NCBI RefSeq assembly: GCF_000144625.1
Contig: NC_014376.1
Location: 1,798,001-1,862,000, forward strand
Origin: [Clostridium] saccharolyticum WM1
Lineage (GTDB): Bacteria > Bacillota > Clostridia > Lachnospirales > Lachnospiraceae
Direction of reading: 5' to 3'
Length of the DNA: 64,000 nt
Under the pieces are notes generated by a model that was not told the origin of the DNA, did no database searches, and saw only the letters and a program-made list of their open reading frames with translations. Position numbers and translations under genes: made by a program. Shown one piece after another: positions 1-6,918 of this stretch (positions are counted from its first letter, which is position 1; each line of letters opens with the position of its first letter).

Positions 1-189
1 GTGGTGGGAGGTTCCGTGGGGCTTCCTTCTATTTGGGTTCTGGTGGCAGTCACCATCGGAGGCAGTGCCATGGGAATTGTGGGTATGCTGATATTTATCC
101 CTCTTAGTTCTGTGCTGTACGCCATTCTCAGGGAGACCGTAAACGGAAGGCTGGAGAGAAATAAGAGGCTGAAAAACAGAAAGGCATAG
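1..189 (+). CDS. AI-2E family transporter (PerM-like permease), C-terminal end only
   Basis: The first 62 codons are the end of a membrane protein whose start lies before the window. The Gly-rich hydrophobic stretch with 'GSAMGIVGMLIFIPLSSVLY' followed by a basic tail (ERNKRLKNRKA) is typical of the last two membrane helices and cytoplasmic tail of the AI-2E/PerM exporter family. Members are multi-pass membrane proteins, some of which export small molecules or ions; the substrate cannot be told from this fragment. The apparent GTG at base 1 is an internal codon. An intrinsic terminator follows about 35 bases after the stop. Confidence 0.72.
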   Translation: MVGGSVGLPSIWVLVAVTIGGSAMGIVGMLIFIPLSSVLYAILRETVNGRLERNKRLKNRKA

Positions 190-223
190 TAGCAGATTCG
201 ATGGGCTCAAAATAAGAGCATAT

Positions 224-255
224 AAAAAAAGAGGGATACGGAATCCCTCTTTTTT
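224..255. terminator. Intrinsic terminator, probably bidirectional
   Basis: A-rich arm plus GAGGGAT, five-base loop, ATCCCTC, then a T run. It ends the transporter on the + strand. In reverse it would originally have ended the small gene now found at 984-1271, before the insertion sequence separated them. Confidence 0.85.
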
Positions 256-328
256 ATTATGGGCTTTAGCCTGTTGAACATGGGTGAGTTTCTCTTTAAG
301 AGAAATGAATCCATGTGAAATAATAAAC

Positions 329-345
329 CACCCGCTATGCGGGTG
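329..345. repeat. IS left-end palindrome
   Basis: ACCCGC-TAT-GCGGGT hairpin, extended by a C/G pair on each side. Family knowledge: TnpA of this group recognises single-stranded hairpins near each end. The core resembles the right-end hairpin. Confidence 0.7.
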
Positions 346-366
346 CGAGTCAGTAAGTTATACAAA

Positions 367-429
367 AAATCACCTTTCCGATTATAATAGAGGTGTCCAA
401 GCCACTATTAGAGAAAGGAAAGGTGATTT
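367..429 (+). promoter_or_regulatory. tnpA promoter within a ribosome-site-sequestering inverted repeat
   Basis: Bases 367-379 and 417-429 are perfect 13-bp reverse complements, and the right arm contains the tnpA Shine-Dalgarno (GGAAAGGTG). A TATAAT lies between the arms at 383-388, so a transcript starting near 395 would lack the left arm and stay translatable. A transcript reading in from outside would carry both arms and hide the ribosome site. Such protection from impinging transcription is known for IS10, and RBS hiding is known for IS200. Its operation here is inferred. Confidence 0.6.
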
Positions 430-431
430 CA

Positions 432-887
432 ATGGCGAAGAAAGCCAATGAACTGGCACACACGAAATGGATGTGCAAATATCATATCGTCTTCACACCT
501 AAGTATAGACGAAAAGTAATTTATAATCAATACAAGGAAGATTTGAGAGAAGTCTTGAAGCAACTATGTAATTATAAGGGGGTCCAAATCTTAGAAGGCC
601 ATATTATGCCGGATCATGTACATATGCTGGTAAGTATTCCGCCTAAAATTAGCATATCCAGTTTTATGGGTTATCTAAAAGGCAAATCCGCCCTTATGAT
701 GTTTGATCGCCACGCAAACCTAAAGTATAAATTCGGAAACCGACATTTTTGGTCGGAAGGATACTATGTAAGCACAGTAGGACTAAATGAGGACACCATC
801 CGAAAATATATACAGGAGCAGGAAAAAGCGGATATTATGCAAGATAAACTAAGTGTAAAAGAATACGAGGACCCTTTTAAGGGTTAG
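432..887 (+). CDS. tnpA: IS200/IS605 family transposase TnpA (Y1 HUH)
   Basis: 151 residues, the usual size for a single-domain Y1 transposase that cuts and joins single-stranded DNA at hairpin-marked ends. The HUH metal-binding pair is seen in 'MPDHVHMLVSIP' (HVH), and the catalytic tyrosine is in 'RKYIQEQEK' near the C-terminus. The start at 432 (MAKKANELAHTKW) is preferred over an upstream GTG at 393 because AAAGGTGA precedes it at a good distance and homologues start with this kind of sequence. The reading frame is intact with all catalytic residues present, so the element may be active. It has no tnpB partner. Confidence 0.92.
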   Translation: MAKKANELAHTKWMCKYHIVFTPKYRRKVIYNQYKEDLREVLKQLCNYKGVQILEGHIMPDHVHMLVSIPPKISISSFMGYLKGKSALMMFDRHANLKYKFGNRHFWSEGYYVSTVGLNEDTIRKYIQEQEKADIMQDKLSVKEYEDPFKG

Positions 888-983
888 TCGGTATTACAAA
901 GGCCCCTTCAGGGGCGGCGACGAGTCAAAAGCATAGTGGCTTGAACGAAGTGAAAGCCAGCGCCTTGAGACGCTGGCCTAGTA

Positions 984-1271
984 TCAAAGGGTTATACCCT
1001 TTTCACAAGCCACCCGTTTTACGGGTGGTCTTGACTCGCCCTGATACATATATTTGATGAGCCTTTCCACGTCTTCCGGGTCATGGGCAACCAGCTCCAG
1101 TTCGCTGATGATGCTGCCGTTGGAAAAAATCGTGGCCATGGAAAGGTACTGGCTCAATTTGGATTTTAAGTTGATCCGGTCGCCTTCCATGGAAACCAGC
1201 TCAACCGTCCCCTTGCACTGCTCAATTACCTTAAAGAATTTCTCTACATCTGTGATATTCTGAATTTTCAT
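984..1271 (-). CDS. Small conserved protein of unknown function, C-terminus altered by the IS
   Basis: The native part runs from 1271 down to 1038, about 78 residues (MKIQNITDVEKFF... to MYQG). It resembles a short conserved Lachnospiraceae protein whose role is not known to me; it is sometimes labelled poly(A) polymerase, which nothing here supports. It is mostly charged with no membrane segment. A ribosome site (AAAGGAGGAATTC) precedes the start. The last 17 residues (ESRPPVKRVACEK...) are encoded by the insertion sequence, which also supplies the stop codon. Joining the left IS flank gives MYQG-stop, so the original protein probably ended there. Confidence 0.65.
   Translation of the reverse strand: MKIQNITDVEKFFKVIEQCKGTVELVSMEGDRINLKSKLSQYLSMATIFSNGSIISELELVAHDPEDVERLIKYMYQGESRPPVKRVACEKGITL
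1010..1028. repeat. IS right-end palindrome
   Basis: CCACCCG-TTTTA-CGGGTGG hairpin about 10 bases inside the right end, matching the core of the left-end hairpin. Further hairpins lie between tnpA and this site (about 901-915, 957-976 and 986-1003). Confidence 0.7.
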
Positions 1272-1436
1272 ATGAATTCCTCCTTTGGAGTATCCGAGAA
1301 ATAATTGTCAATTCCTACTCTTTTATTATAACAGTGTTTTTTCACTGGTACAATATGGAAAAAACCAGAAAATATAATTTTTTTTCTGGTTTATATGTAT
1401 AATAAGAACATAAAAAGGAAAAAGGAGGAAAGGATC

Positions 1437-2480
1437 GTGAAAAGGATTCGGGAATATGGCATCATCATTGGGAATCTGGCTCCGGGACCCCTTAATAAAA
1501 TTACTGATGTGGAGGGAGTTCTGGTGGGACATGCTACCAAGAATACCAGGGACCATAAAACAGGAGTCACTGTTATTATGCCCTGTCAGGATAATCCCTT
1601 CCTGCGAAAGCTGGTGGCAGCGGCCTATGTTCATAACGGATTTGGAAAAAGCCAGGGTCTCATACAGGTGGAAGAGCTTGGAACCCTGGAAACACCCATT
1701 GCCCTTACCAACACGTTAAATATAGGAAAGGTCCACGATGCCCTGGTGGATCTTATGCTGGAGCGGTGCAGAAAGGAAGGGGCGGAGATCACTTCCATAA
1801 ATCCTGTGGTGGGTGAATGCAATGATTCGGTTCTAAATAAAATCTGTGACAGGGTAGTCGGCCTGGAAGAAGTAAGAGCGGCTCTGGAAGACGCAACCTC
1901 TGATTTTGAAGAAGGGGCAGCAGGGGCTGGCTGCGGTACCGTATGCTATGGTTTAAAGGGTGGGATCGGTTCCTCATCCAGGCGGTTTCAAATCGGAGAG
2001 GAGACCTATACTCTGGGGGCTATGGTACAGTCAAATTTCGGGAGCACGGAAAATCTCATGGTGGGAGGTTTGGCGGTTGGAAAGGAAATTGCCCGTTTGA
2101 CTGAGCCAACGGCTTTGGACAGAGGTTCTGTCATGACGATTATAGCTACAGACCTTCCGGTTTCAGACCGCCAGCTAAAGAGGATTTTAAAACGGGCAGG
2201 GGTAGGGCTTTCCAGAACCGGATCCTATATGGGTCACGGAAGCGGGGATATCATGATTGGCTTTACTACGGCGAACCGGATTCCGGAACAGGCGGAAAAA
2301 GAACTCCTTTCTGTCCGGATATTAAAAGAAAGTGCCCTGGAAACGGCCTTTATGGCTGCAGCAGAGGCCACGGAGGAGGCGGTCCTTAATTCTCTTGCCA
2401 TGGCAAAAACAACCACAGGTCACAAGGGAAATGTGGTACATTCCCTTACCGACCTGTGGCTTTCCAAAGAACGCATTTAA
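1437..2480 (+). CDS. P1 family peptidase (S58, DmpA/BapA-like N-terminal hydrolase)
   Basis: 347 residues from a GTG at 1437 preceded by AAAGGAGG; an upstream ATG at 1395 in frame lacks a ribosome site. The family are self-cleaving Ntn hydrolases acting as aminopeptidases or amidases. Recognisable features are the N-terminal 'GPLNKITDVEGVLVGH', the middle 'NDSVLN' and Gly-rich 'GAAGAGCGTVCYGLKGGIG', and, after 'GSVMTIIATDLPVS', the late 'GHGSGDIMIGFTTAN'. No signal peptide, so probably cytoplasmic. It converges on the next small gene with a 4-bp overlap of stop regions. Confidence 0.85.
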   Translation: MKRIREYGIIIGNLAPGPLNKITDVEGVLVGHATKNTRDHKTGVTVIMPCQDNPFLRKLVAAAYVHNGFGKSQGLIQVEELGTLETPIALTNTLNIGKVHDALVDLMLERCRKEGAEITSINPVVGECNDSVLNKICDRVVGLEEVRAALEDATSDFEEGAAGAGCGTVCYGLKGGIGSSSRRFQIGEETYTLGAMVQSNFGSTENLMVGGLAVGKEIARLTEPTALDRGSVMTIIATDLPVSDRQLKRILKRAGVGLSRTGSYMGHGSGDIMIGFTTANRIPEQAEKELLSVRILKESALETAFMAAAEATEEAVLNSLAMAKTTTGHKGNVVHSLTDLWLSKERI

Positions 2481-2731
2481 TCAAAATCTGCATGATAAAC
2501 CTGATGGGGGGTGTGTATGTCAATAGAGCTTAGATTAAACTGGTCCTGGAAAATCTGGATTTTGTATTCAAAAAAAGTATCATCCGTTTTCTTTGACATA
2601 AATACGTATGCCCCCGGTTCCTTGTCCTCAATTTCGTCACAGATTTCATTGTAGATTTCTTCCCCATCCACAGGGCCTTCATAGCCGGCTGTACAGATGG
2701 CTTCCTCAATTGCCTGATAGAATTCTTCCAT
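2477..2731 (-). CDS. Small acidic protein of unknown function
   Basis: 84 residues, strongly acidic, beginning MEEFYQAIEEAICTAGYEG; no membrane segment and no motif I recognise. A ribosome site (GAGG, spacing 9) precedes the start, and the gene overlaps the end of the P1 peptidase gene tail to tail by 4 bp. The good start context supports a real gene rather than a shadow. Function unknown. Confidence 0.6.
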   Translation of the reverse strand: MEEFYQAIEEAICTAGYEGPVDGEEIYNEICDEIEDKEPGAYVFMSKKTDDTFFEYKIQIFQDQFNLSSIDIHTPHQVYHADFD

Positions 2732-2806
2732 AAAGCAGTACCTCGTTTCGATTCATTTTTTATGAATCCTATTATAAGCAATCTTTTCCATTGGTGCAAG
2801 AATTAC

Positions 2807-2834
2807 TTGAATCTTCGTTAAGAGGGTGTATAAT
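2807..2834 (+). promoter_or_regulatory. hemB promoter
   Basis: TTGAAT (2807-2812), 16 bp, TATAAT (2829-2834). The predicted start near 2841 coincides with the first base of a strong hairpin. Confidence 0.65.
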
Positions 2835-2840
2835 AGGACA

Positions 2841-2875
2841 GGGGCCAAATACCTTGCAGCAGGGTATTTGACCCC
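2841..2875 (+). promoter_or_regulatory. 5'-terminal hairpin of the hemB transcript
   Basis: GGGGCCAAATACC pairs with GGTATTTGACCCC over a nine-base loop with one mismatch. It lies exactly at the predicted transcript start and has no T run, so it is not a terminator. A 5'-end stabiliser or a metabolite- or protein-responsive element are both possible. The 83 bases to the hemB start show no other structure I recognise. Confidence 0.5.
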
Positions 2876-2957
2876 TGCAGCATTCACGGCTGGAGGAATG
2901 AAAACATTACGTTACCTTGCTGGCTGCGTTTGTGTGAACAGAATGGAGGAATTGGAT

Positions 2958-3941
2958 ATGGAATTGATATACAGACCGAGAAGATTAAGAACATCAGATA
3001 CCTTAAGAAGAATGGTGCGGGAAACAAGAGTCTCAAAAGAGTCCCTGATTTATCCCCTGTTTGTTGTGGAAGGAAAAGATATAATGGAAGAAATTACTTC
3101 CATGGAGGGACAATACCGTTACAGCGTGGACCAGCTCCCGGTGATCCTGGACCGGCTTTTACATGCCGGTGTGGGAAAAATCCTGCTGTTTGGTATTCCT
3201 GCCCATAAAGATATTTACGGCAGCCAGGCATACGACCAGGATGGAATTGTCCAGCGGGCCATCCGCCTGATCAGAGAACAATATCCGGGGTTCTATATTG
3301 TCACAGATGTGTGCATGTGTGAATATACCTCCCACGGTCATTGCGGGATCCTGGATGGAGAGTATGTGGATAATGACAGGACTTTGGAATATTTAAATAT
3401 GATTGCACTTTCTCATGCAGCAGCCGGTGCTCATATGGTAGCCCCTTCTGACATGATGGACGGACGGATTGGTTCCATGAGAGCGGCTCTGGACGGCGCA
3501 GGGTTTGTAAATGTGCCTATCATGGCTTACTCCGCCAAGTATGCCTCCGCATTTTACGGGCCTTTCCGGGAGGCGGCCGGGTCTGCACCGGCTTTTGGAG
3601 ACCGGAAGAGCTACCAGATGGATTATCATAACAGGAAAGAGGCTTTAAAGGAAGTGGAACTGGATGTGGCGGAAGGCGCTGATCTGGTGATGATAAAGCC
3701 TGCCCTTTCCTATTTGGATATCATAAGAGAGGTGGCGGACCGCCATGACCTTCCTGTAGCCGCATACAGCGTAAGCGGAGAATACTCCATGATAAAGGCA
3801 GCATCCAAGGCGGGGTTTGTGGACGAAGAAAAGGTGGTATGCGAATCTGCAGTGAGCATATACCGTGCAGGGGCGGATATTCTCATTACCTACTATGCCA
3901 TAGAGCTTGCGCGATATATGGACGAAGGGAAAATCGGCTGA
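2958..3941 (+). CDS. hemB: Delta-aminolevulinic acid dehydratase (porphobilinogen synthase)
   Basis: 327 residues, normal length for HemB, which joins two 5-aminolevulinate molecules to form porphobilinogen for tetrapyrrole synthesis (heme, siroheme, corrinoids). Start 2958 is set by GGAGG at 2945-2949; an in-frame ATG at 2943 would overlap that site. Metal-site cysteines are in 'DVCMCEYTSHGHCGIL', and the two active-site lysines in 'MAYSAKYASAFYGPF' and 'DLVMIKPALSYLD'. It stands alone with its own promoter. No other heme genes are adjacent, and in an anaerobe of this kind the product probably feeds corrinoid or siroheme synthesis (inference). Confidence 0.95.
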   Translation: MELIYRPRRLRTSDTLRRMVRETRVSKESLIYPLFVVEGKDIMEEITSMEGQYRYSVDQLPVILDRLLHAGVGKILLFGIPAHKDIYGSQAYDQDGIVQRAIRLIREQYPGFYIVTDVCMCEYTSHGHCGILDGEYVDNDRTLEYLNMIALSHAAAGAHMVAPSDMMDGRIGSMRAALDGAGFVNVPIMAYSAKYASAFYGPFREAAGSAPAFGDRKSYQMDYHNRKEALKEVELDVAEGADLVMIKPALSYLDIIREVADRHDLPVAAYSVSGEYSMIKAASKAGFVDEEKVVCESAVSIYRAGADILITYYAIELARYMDEGKIG

Positions 3942-3965
3942 AACCATGCAGGGATCTTAAATGGG

Positions 3966-4820
3966 TCAAAGGCCCTTTTCCCGCCGAATCCTTTTTATAT
4001 CGTCAAGCAGCAGATCGGTTATCCTAAGTCCTCCCCGGCCAAAACCCAGGCTGATGTCAGGCTTGTTGCTTCCGTGAAAATCAGAACCGCCAGTGGGAAA
4101 GAGATCATACTTTCCGGCCAGCTTTTTCAGTTTGCCGCTTTCATATTGGTTGTTGGAAGAGTGATAGACTTCCAGGCCATGAAGTCCCAGCTCCTTTAAA
4201 TAGCGGACCAGCTCCTCAGTTTTATTATCCCCCAGATGATACTGGTATGGATGGGCCAGAACAGGAGATGCTTTGCAGTCTGTAAGGATTTTTATGGCAT
4301 GCCCGGGGGAGATCTTTTCTTTGCGGGGGCAGTAAGGGCCGTTGTAGTCCAGGTATTTTTTAAATGCCTGATCCATGCTTTTTACATAGCCCTTTTCCAG
4401 GAGAACCCTGGCAAAATGAGCCCGTGTAATAACCGTGTCAGGATTTCCTGCCATTACTTCATCGAATGTGATGGAAATGCCGGCATTTTGGAAGCGGCGT
4501 ATCATTTCCTCGTTCCTTTTTTTCCGAATTTCCTTAAGCGTATTCGTTTCGGAGACGAACGCCTTATCTGTTGGATCCACATAAAGCCCCAGGATATGAA
4601 TTTCTTCTCCCTGGTACACACAGGAGAGCTCAATTCCCGGTATGATTTCAATAGGAAGACCGGATGCGGCAGCCTGGGCTTCCGAAAGGCCGTCAATGGT
4701 ATCGTGATCGGTGAGGGCTATGGCCCCAAGATTGTTCTCCGCTGCCAGGGCCACCACTTGGGAGGGGGTAAGGGTGCCATCGGAAGCATTGGAATGAACA
4801 TGCAAATCGACAAATTTCAT
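3966..4820 (-). CDS. PHP-domain phosphoesterase (YciV/RNase AM-like)
   Basis: 284 residues. Start 4820 is chosen because GGAGG sits 5 bases before that ATG and the protein then begins MKFVDLHVHSNASDGT, the first PHP metal motif. Other metal-binding motifs in order are 'ALTDHDTIDG', 'IPGIELSC', 'PVLAHPYQY' and 'GGSDFHGSNKP'. The family uses three metal ions to cleave phosphate esters. Homologues act on 3',5'-nucleoside bisphosphates or short RNA 5' ends; which substrate applies cannot be told. It converges on hemB with 24 bases between stops. Confidence 0.88.
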   Translation of the reverse strand: MKFVDLHVHSNASDGTLTPSQVVALAAENNLGAIALTDHDTIDGLSEAQAAASGLPIEIIPGIELSCVYQGEEIHILGLYVDPTDKAFVSETNTLKEIRKKRNEEMIRRFQNAGISITFDEVMAGNPDTVITRAHFARVLLEKGYVKSMDQAFKKYLDYNGPYCPRKEKISPGHAIKILTDCKASPVLAHPYQYHLGDNKTEELVRYLKELGLHGLEVYHSSNNQYESGKLKKLAGKYDLFPTGGSDFHGSNKPDISLGFGRGGLRITDLLLDDIKRIRREKGL

Positions 4821-5001
4821 AATAACCTCCAAAATGAAATAGATTGGTAACACTATAGTAACATGTTTTTTTCTTTCTGTAAAATGTAGAATAAGCTCGA
4901 AAAATAATTAAGAAAATTCATAAATTCGTAATAGCATTTCCCACAAAGTATGGTATACTACTCAATGTAAAGCTACAAAATCATGTAAAAAGGTGAAGTA
5001 A

Positions 5002-6720
5002 ATGAATCAGATAGATAACAGACAAAGAGGCGGGGGGAGAGCCTATTCTTCCCGGAAGGTCAGCAGTAAAAGTGCATCGGAAGCAAGCCGCAGAACCGGA
5101 CAGGCTTACAGAACGGGCAGCCCCTATCAGCAAAGACGGGGAAAGAAAAGAAGAAAAGGGCCACAGTATAATATTACAAAGATACTTCTGGCAATTATTC
5201 TGGCCGTAGCCTCCTTTATCTGCATCATGGCTGCCGTTAAGCTTATGGGAGGCAGCAGGGCAAAGGAGACGGAGGTAAATACCACCACCGTTTCAGATCC
5301 GGAATTGCGGAAAGAAGTAAAGGTGGAAGGGATCACCATTACCGGTATGTCCAGGGAGGAAGCACGGGAAGCGATTGAAAAGCAGTATCCCTGGGGAATG
5401 AAGGTCACCTATAACCAGGAGGAATATAAGCTTAAGAATCTGATGGACAAAAAGGTGGATGCCTTGCTTGACGAGATCTATTCCGGAGAACCAAAGGAAA
5501 GCTATACTCTTGATTCCGAGGGATTGGAAGAGGCTGTACAGGCTGAGGTGAAAGCCGTTGCAGGAAAATGGGATGTAGCGCCTAAGAACGGTTCCGTATC
5601 AGGATTTGATAAGAACACAGGAACATTTGTCTATTCCGGAGAGAAAAACGGTGTAGTGATCGATCAGGAAAAACTGGCTGCGGATATCATGTCCCAGATA
5701 AAGGCCAAGGATTATCAGGCAGTTATCCAGGCCTCAGGCAAGGAAGTGGCTCCTAAGATCACCGAGGCCCAGGCAAAGGAGATGTATAAGGTCATCGGTA
5801 CTTATACCACTACAACCACGGCCAACAGTGACAGGAATAAAAATATTGAGCTGGCTTCCGGTGCCTTAAACGGCCTGATCATTCAGCCGGGGGAAGAGTT
5901 TTCCTTCAATAAAGCCACAGGGGAGCGTTCTCCTGCAAAGGGATACCGTCCGGCTGGTGCATATTTAAACGGAGAATTGATCGAAGAGCCCGGCGGCGGT
6001 GTGTGTCAGGTATCGTCCACCTTATATAATGCGGTGGTATTTGCGGGACTTTCCACGACGGAACGCCATGCTCACAGCTACGAGCCTTCCTATGTGACAC
6101 CAGGTGAGGATGCCATGGTCAGCTATGGAGGACCTGACATGAAGTTTGTCAATAATTCTTCCACTGCTGTGGCCATCAGGACCAGCTTTGCAAACCGGAA
6201 GTTAAAGATCTCTATTGTAGGCATTCCGATTCTGGAGGAGGGCGTAACCTTATCCATGACATCGAAGAAAACGGCGGAGCTTGATGCTCCCGCACCGGTT
6301 TATGAGGAGGATCAGACCCTTCAGCTTGGAGAGGAAAAGATCGTAAAGGCAGAAACCAAAGGAAGCCGCTGGGTGACCAATCTGGTAACCAAAAAGAACG
6401 GCGTTGTTGTAAGCGATGAGCTTTTGCATAACAGCACCTATCGCGGAAAACCTGCTACGATCAAGCGGAACCAGTCGGGAGTTGTCATTCCGGCTACGGA
6501 TCCGGCAAGCTCTGCAGCTGAAAGTACTCCTGCAGGTTCCCAGGGAACCGCAGAAACCACTGCTCCCCACAACAACGAAACAGCCGGAAATTCCGGAGGT
6601 ACTCAGGGACCAGGTACCACAGAAACTCAGCCTTCCCAGACTCAGGGACCGACTTCAGCTACAGAAGCGGCGGACGGTGACGGTGGACAGAATGTGATTC
6701 CTCCCAACCCATTTAACTAA
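5002..6720 (+). CDS. VanW family membrane-anchored envelope protein with G5-like domain
   Basis: 572 residues. A basic, Ser/Arg-rich cytoplasmic start (about 1-57) is followed by one membrane helix (about 59-83) and an extracellular part. A YoaR-type peptidoglycan-binding-like region (about 90-270) precedes the VanW domain (about 285-420, with 'PGGGVCQVSSTLYNAVVFAG' and 'HAHSYEPSYVTPG'). A G5-like segment follows ('ETKGSRWVTNLVTKKNGVVV'), then a Ser/Thr/Gly/Gln-rich tail of about 75 residues. Family members are cell-wall-associated; biochemical role unknown. It is not linked here to vancomycin resistance genes. AAAAGGTGAAGTAA provides the ribosome site. Confidence 0.85.
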   Translation: MNQIDNRQRGGGRAYSSRKVSSKSASEASRRTGQAYRTGSPYQQRRGKKRRKGPQYNITKILLAIILAVASFICIMAAVKLMGGSRAKETEVNTTTVSDPELRKEVKVEGITITGMSREEAREAIEKQYPWGMKVTYNQEEYKLKNLMDKKVDALLDEIYSGEPKESYTLDSEGLEEAVQAEVKAVAGKWDVAPKNGSVSGFDKNTGTFVYSGEKNGVVIDQEKLAADIMSQIKAKDYQAVIQASGKEVAPKITEAQAKEMYKVIGTYTTTTTANSDRNKNIELASGALNGLIIQPGEEFSFNKATGERSPAKGYRPAGAYLNGELIEEPGGGVCQVSSTLYNAVVFAGLSTTERHAHSYEPSYVTPGEDAMVSYGGPDMKFVNNSSTAVAIRTSFANRKLKISIVGIPILEEGVTLSMTSKKTAELDAPAPVYEEDQTLQLGEEKIVKAETKGSRWVTNLVTKKNGVVVSDELLHNSTYRGKPATIKRNQSGVVIPATDPASSAAESTPAGSQGTAETTAPHNNETAGNSGGTQGPGTTETQPSQTQGPTSATEAADGDGGQNVIPPNPFN

Positions 6721-6740
6721 AAACAGAACATAATCAGACA

Positions 6741-6775
6741 GGACTGGACAGATTATTCGTTCCAGTCCCTTTTTA
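6741..6775 (+). terminator. Terminator after the VanW gene
   Basis: GGACTGGA (6741-6748) pairs with TCCAGTCC (6761-6768), followed by CTTTTTAT. Confidence 0.8.
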
Positions 6776-6819
6776 TCGGATTGTTTCGAAAATAATACTT
6801 AAATTTCCTGTTTTAATAT

Positions 6820-6847
6820 TTGCTTTTTGTTGAATAATTGTTATAAT
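6820..6847 (+). promoter_or_regulatory. Probable nifJ promoter
   Basis: TTGCTT (6820-6825), 16 bp, TATAAT (6842-6847). The leader of about 65 bases contains a small TTCCC/GGGAA hairpin. Confidence 0.5.
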
Positions 6848-6918
6848 AATGTCAGGTCACTTTCCCTTTACGGGAACCAATTTATAACTTTATTCACATT
6901 TGCAGGAGGAAATCAATA

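Larger units (their letters stand above)
269..1038 (+). mobile_element. IS200/IS605-family insertion sequence, tnpA only
   Basis: An element of about 770 bp with a single transposase gene, no tnpB, and subterminal imperfect palindromes (329-345 and 1010-1028) sharing the core CCACCCG/CGGGTG. The left limit is set by the flanks: joining the base near 268 to the base near 1038 restores a small gene with its own stop (CAG GGC TAA) followed 15 bases later by a terminator. IS200-type elements insert without target duplication, so a direct join is expected. One base (G at 269 or 1038) is ambiguous, and the left end is less certain than the right because it lies about 60 bases outside the left palindrome. 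Confidence 0.75.

Noticed and set aside
4236..4850. 204-codon frame opposite the PHP gene
   Set aside because: Antisense shadow; the reverse strand carries all PHP metal motifs.
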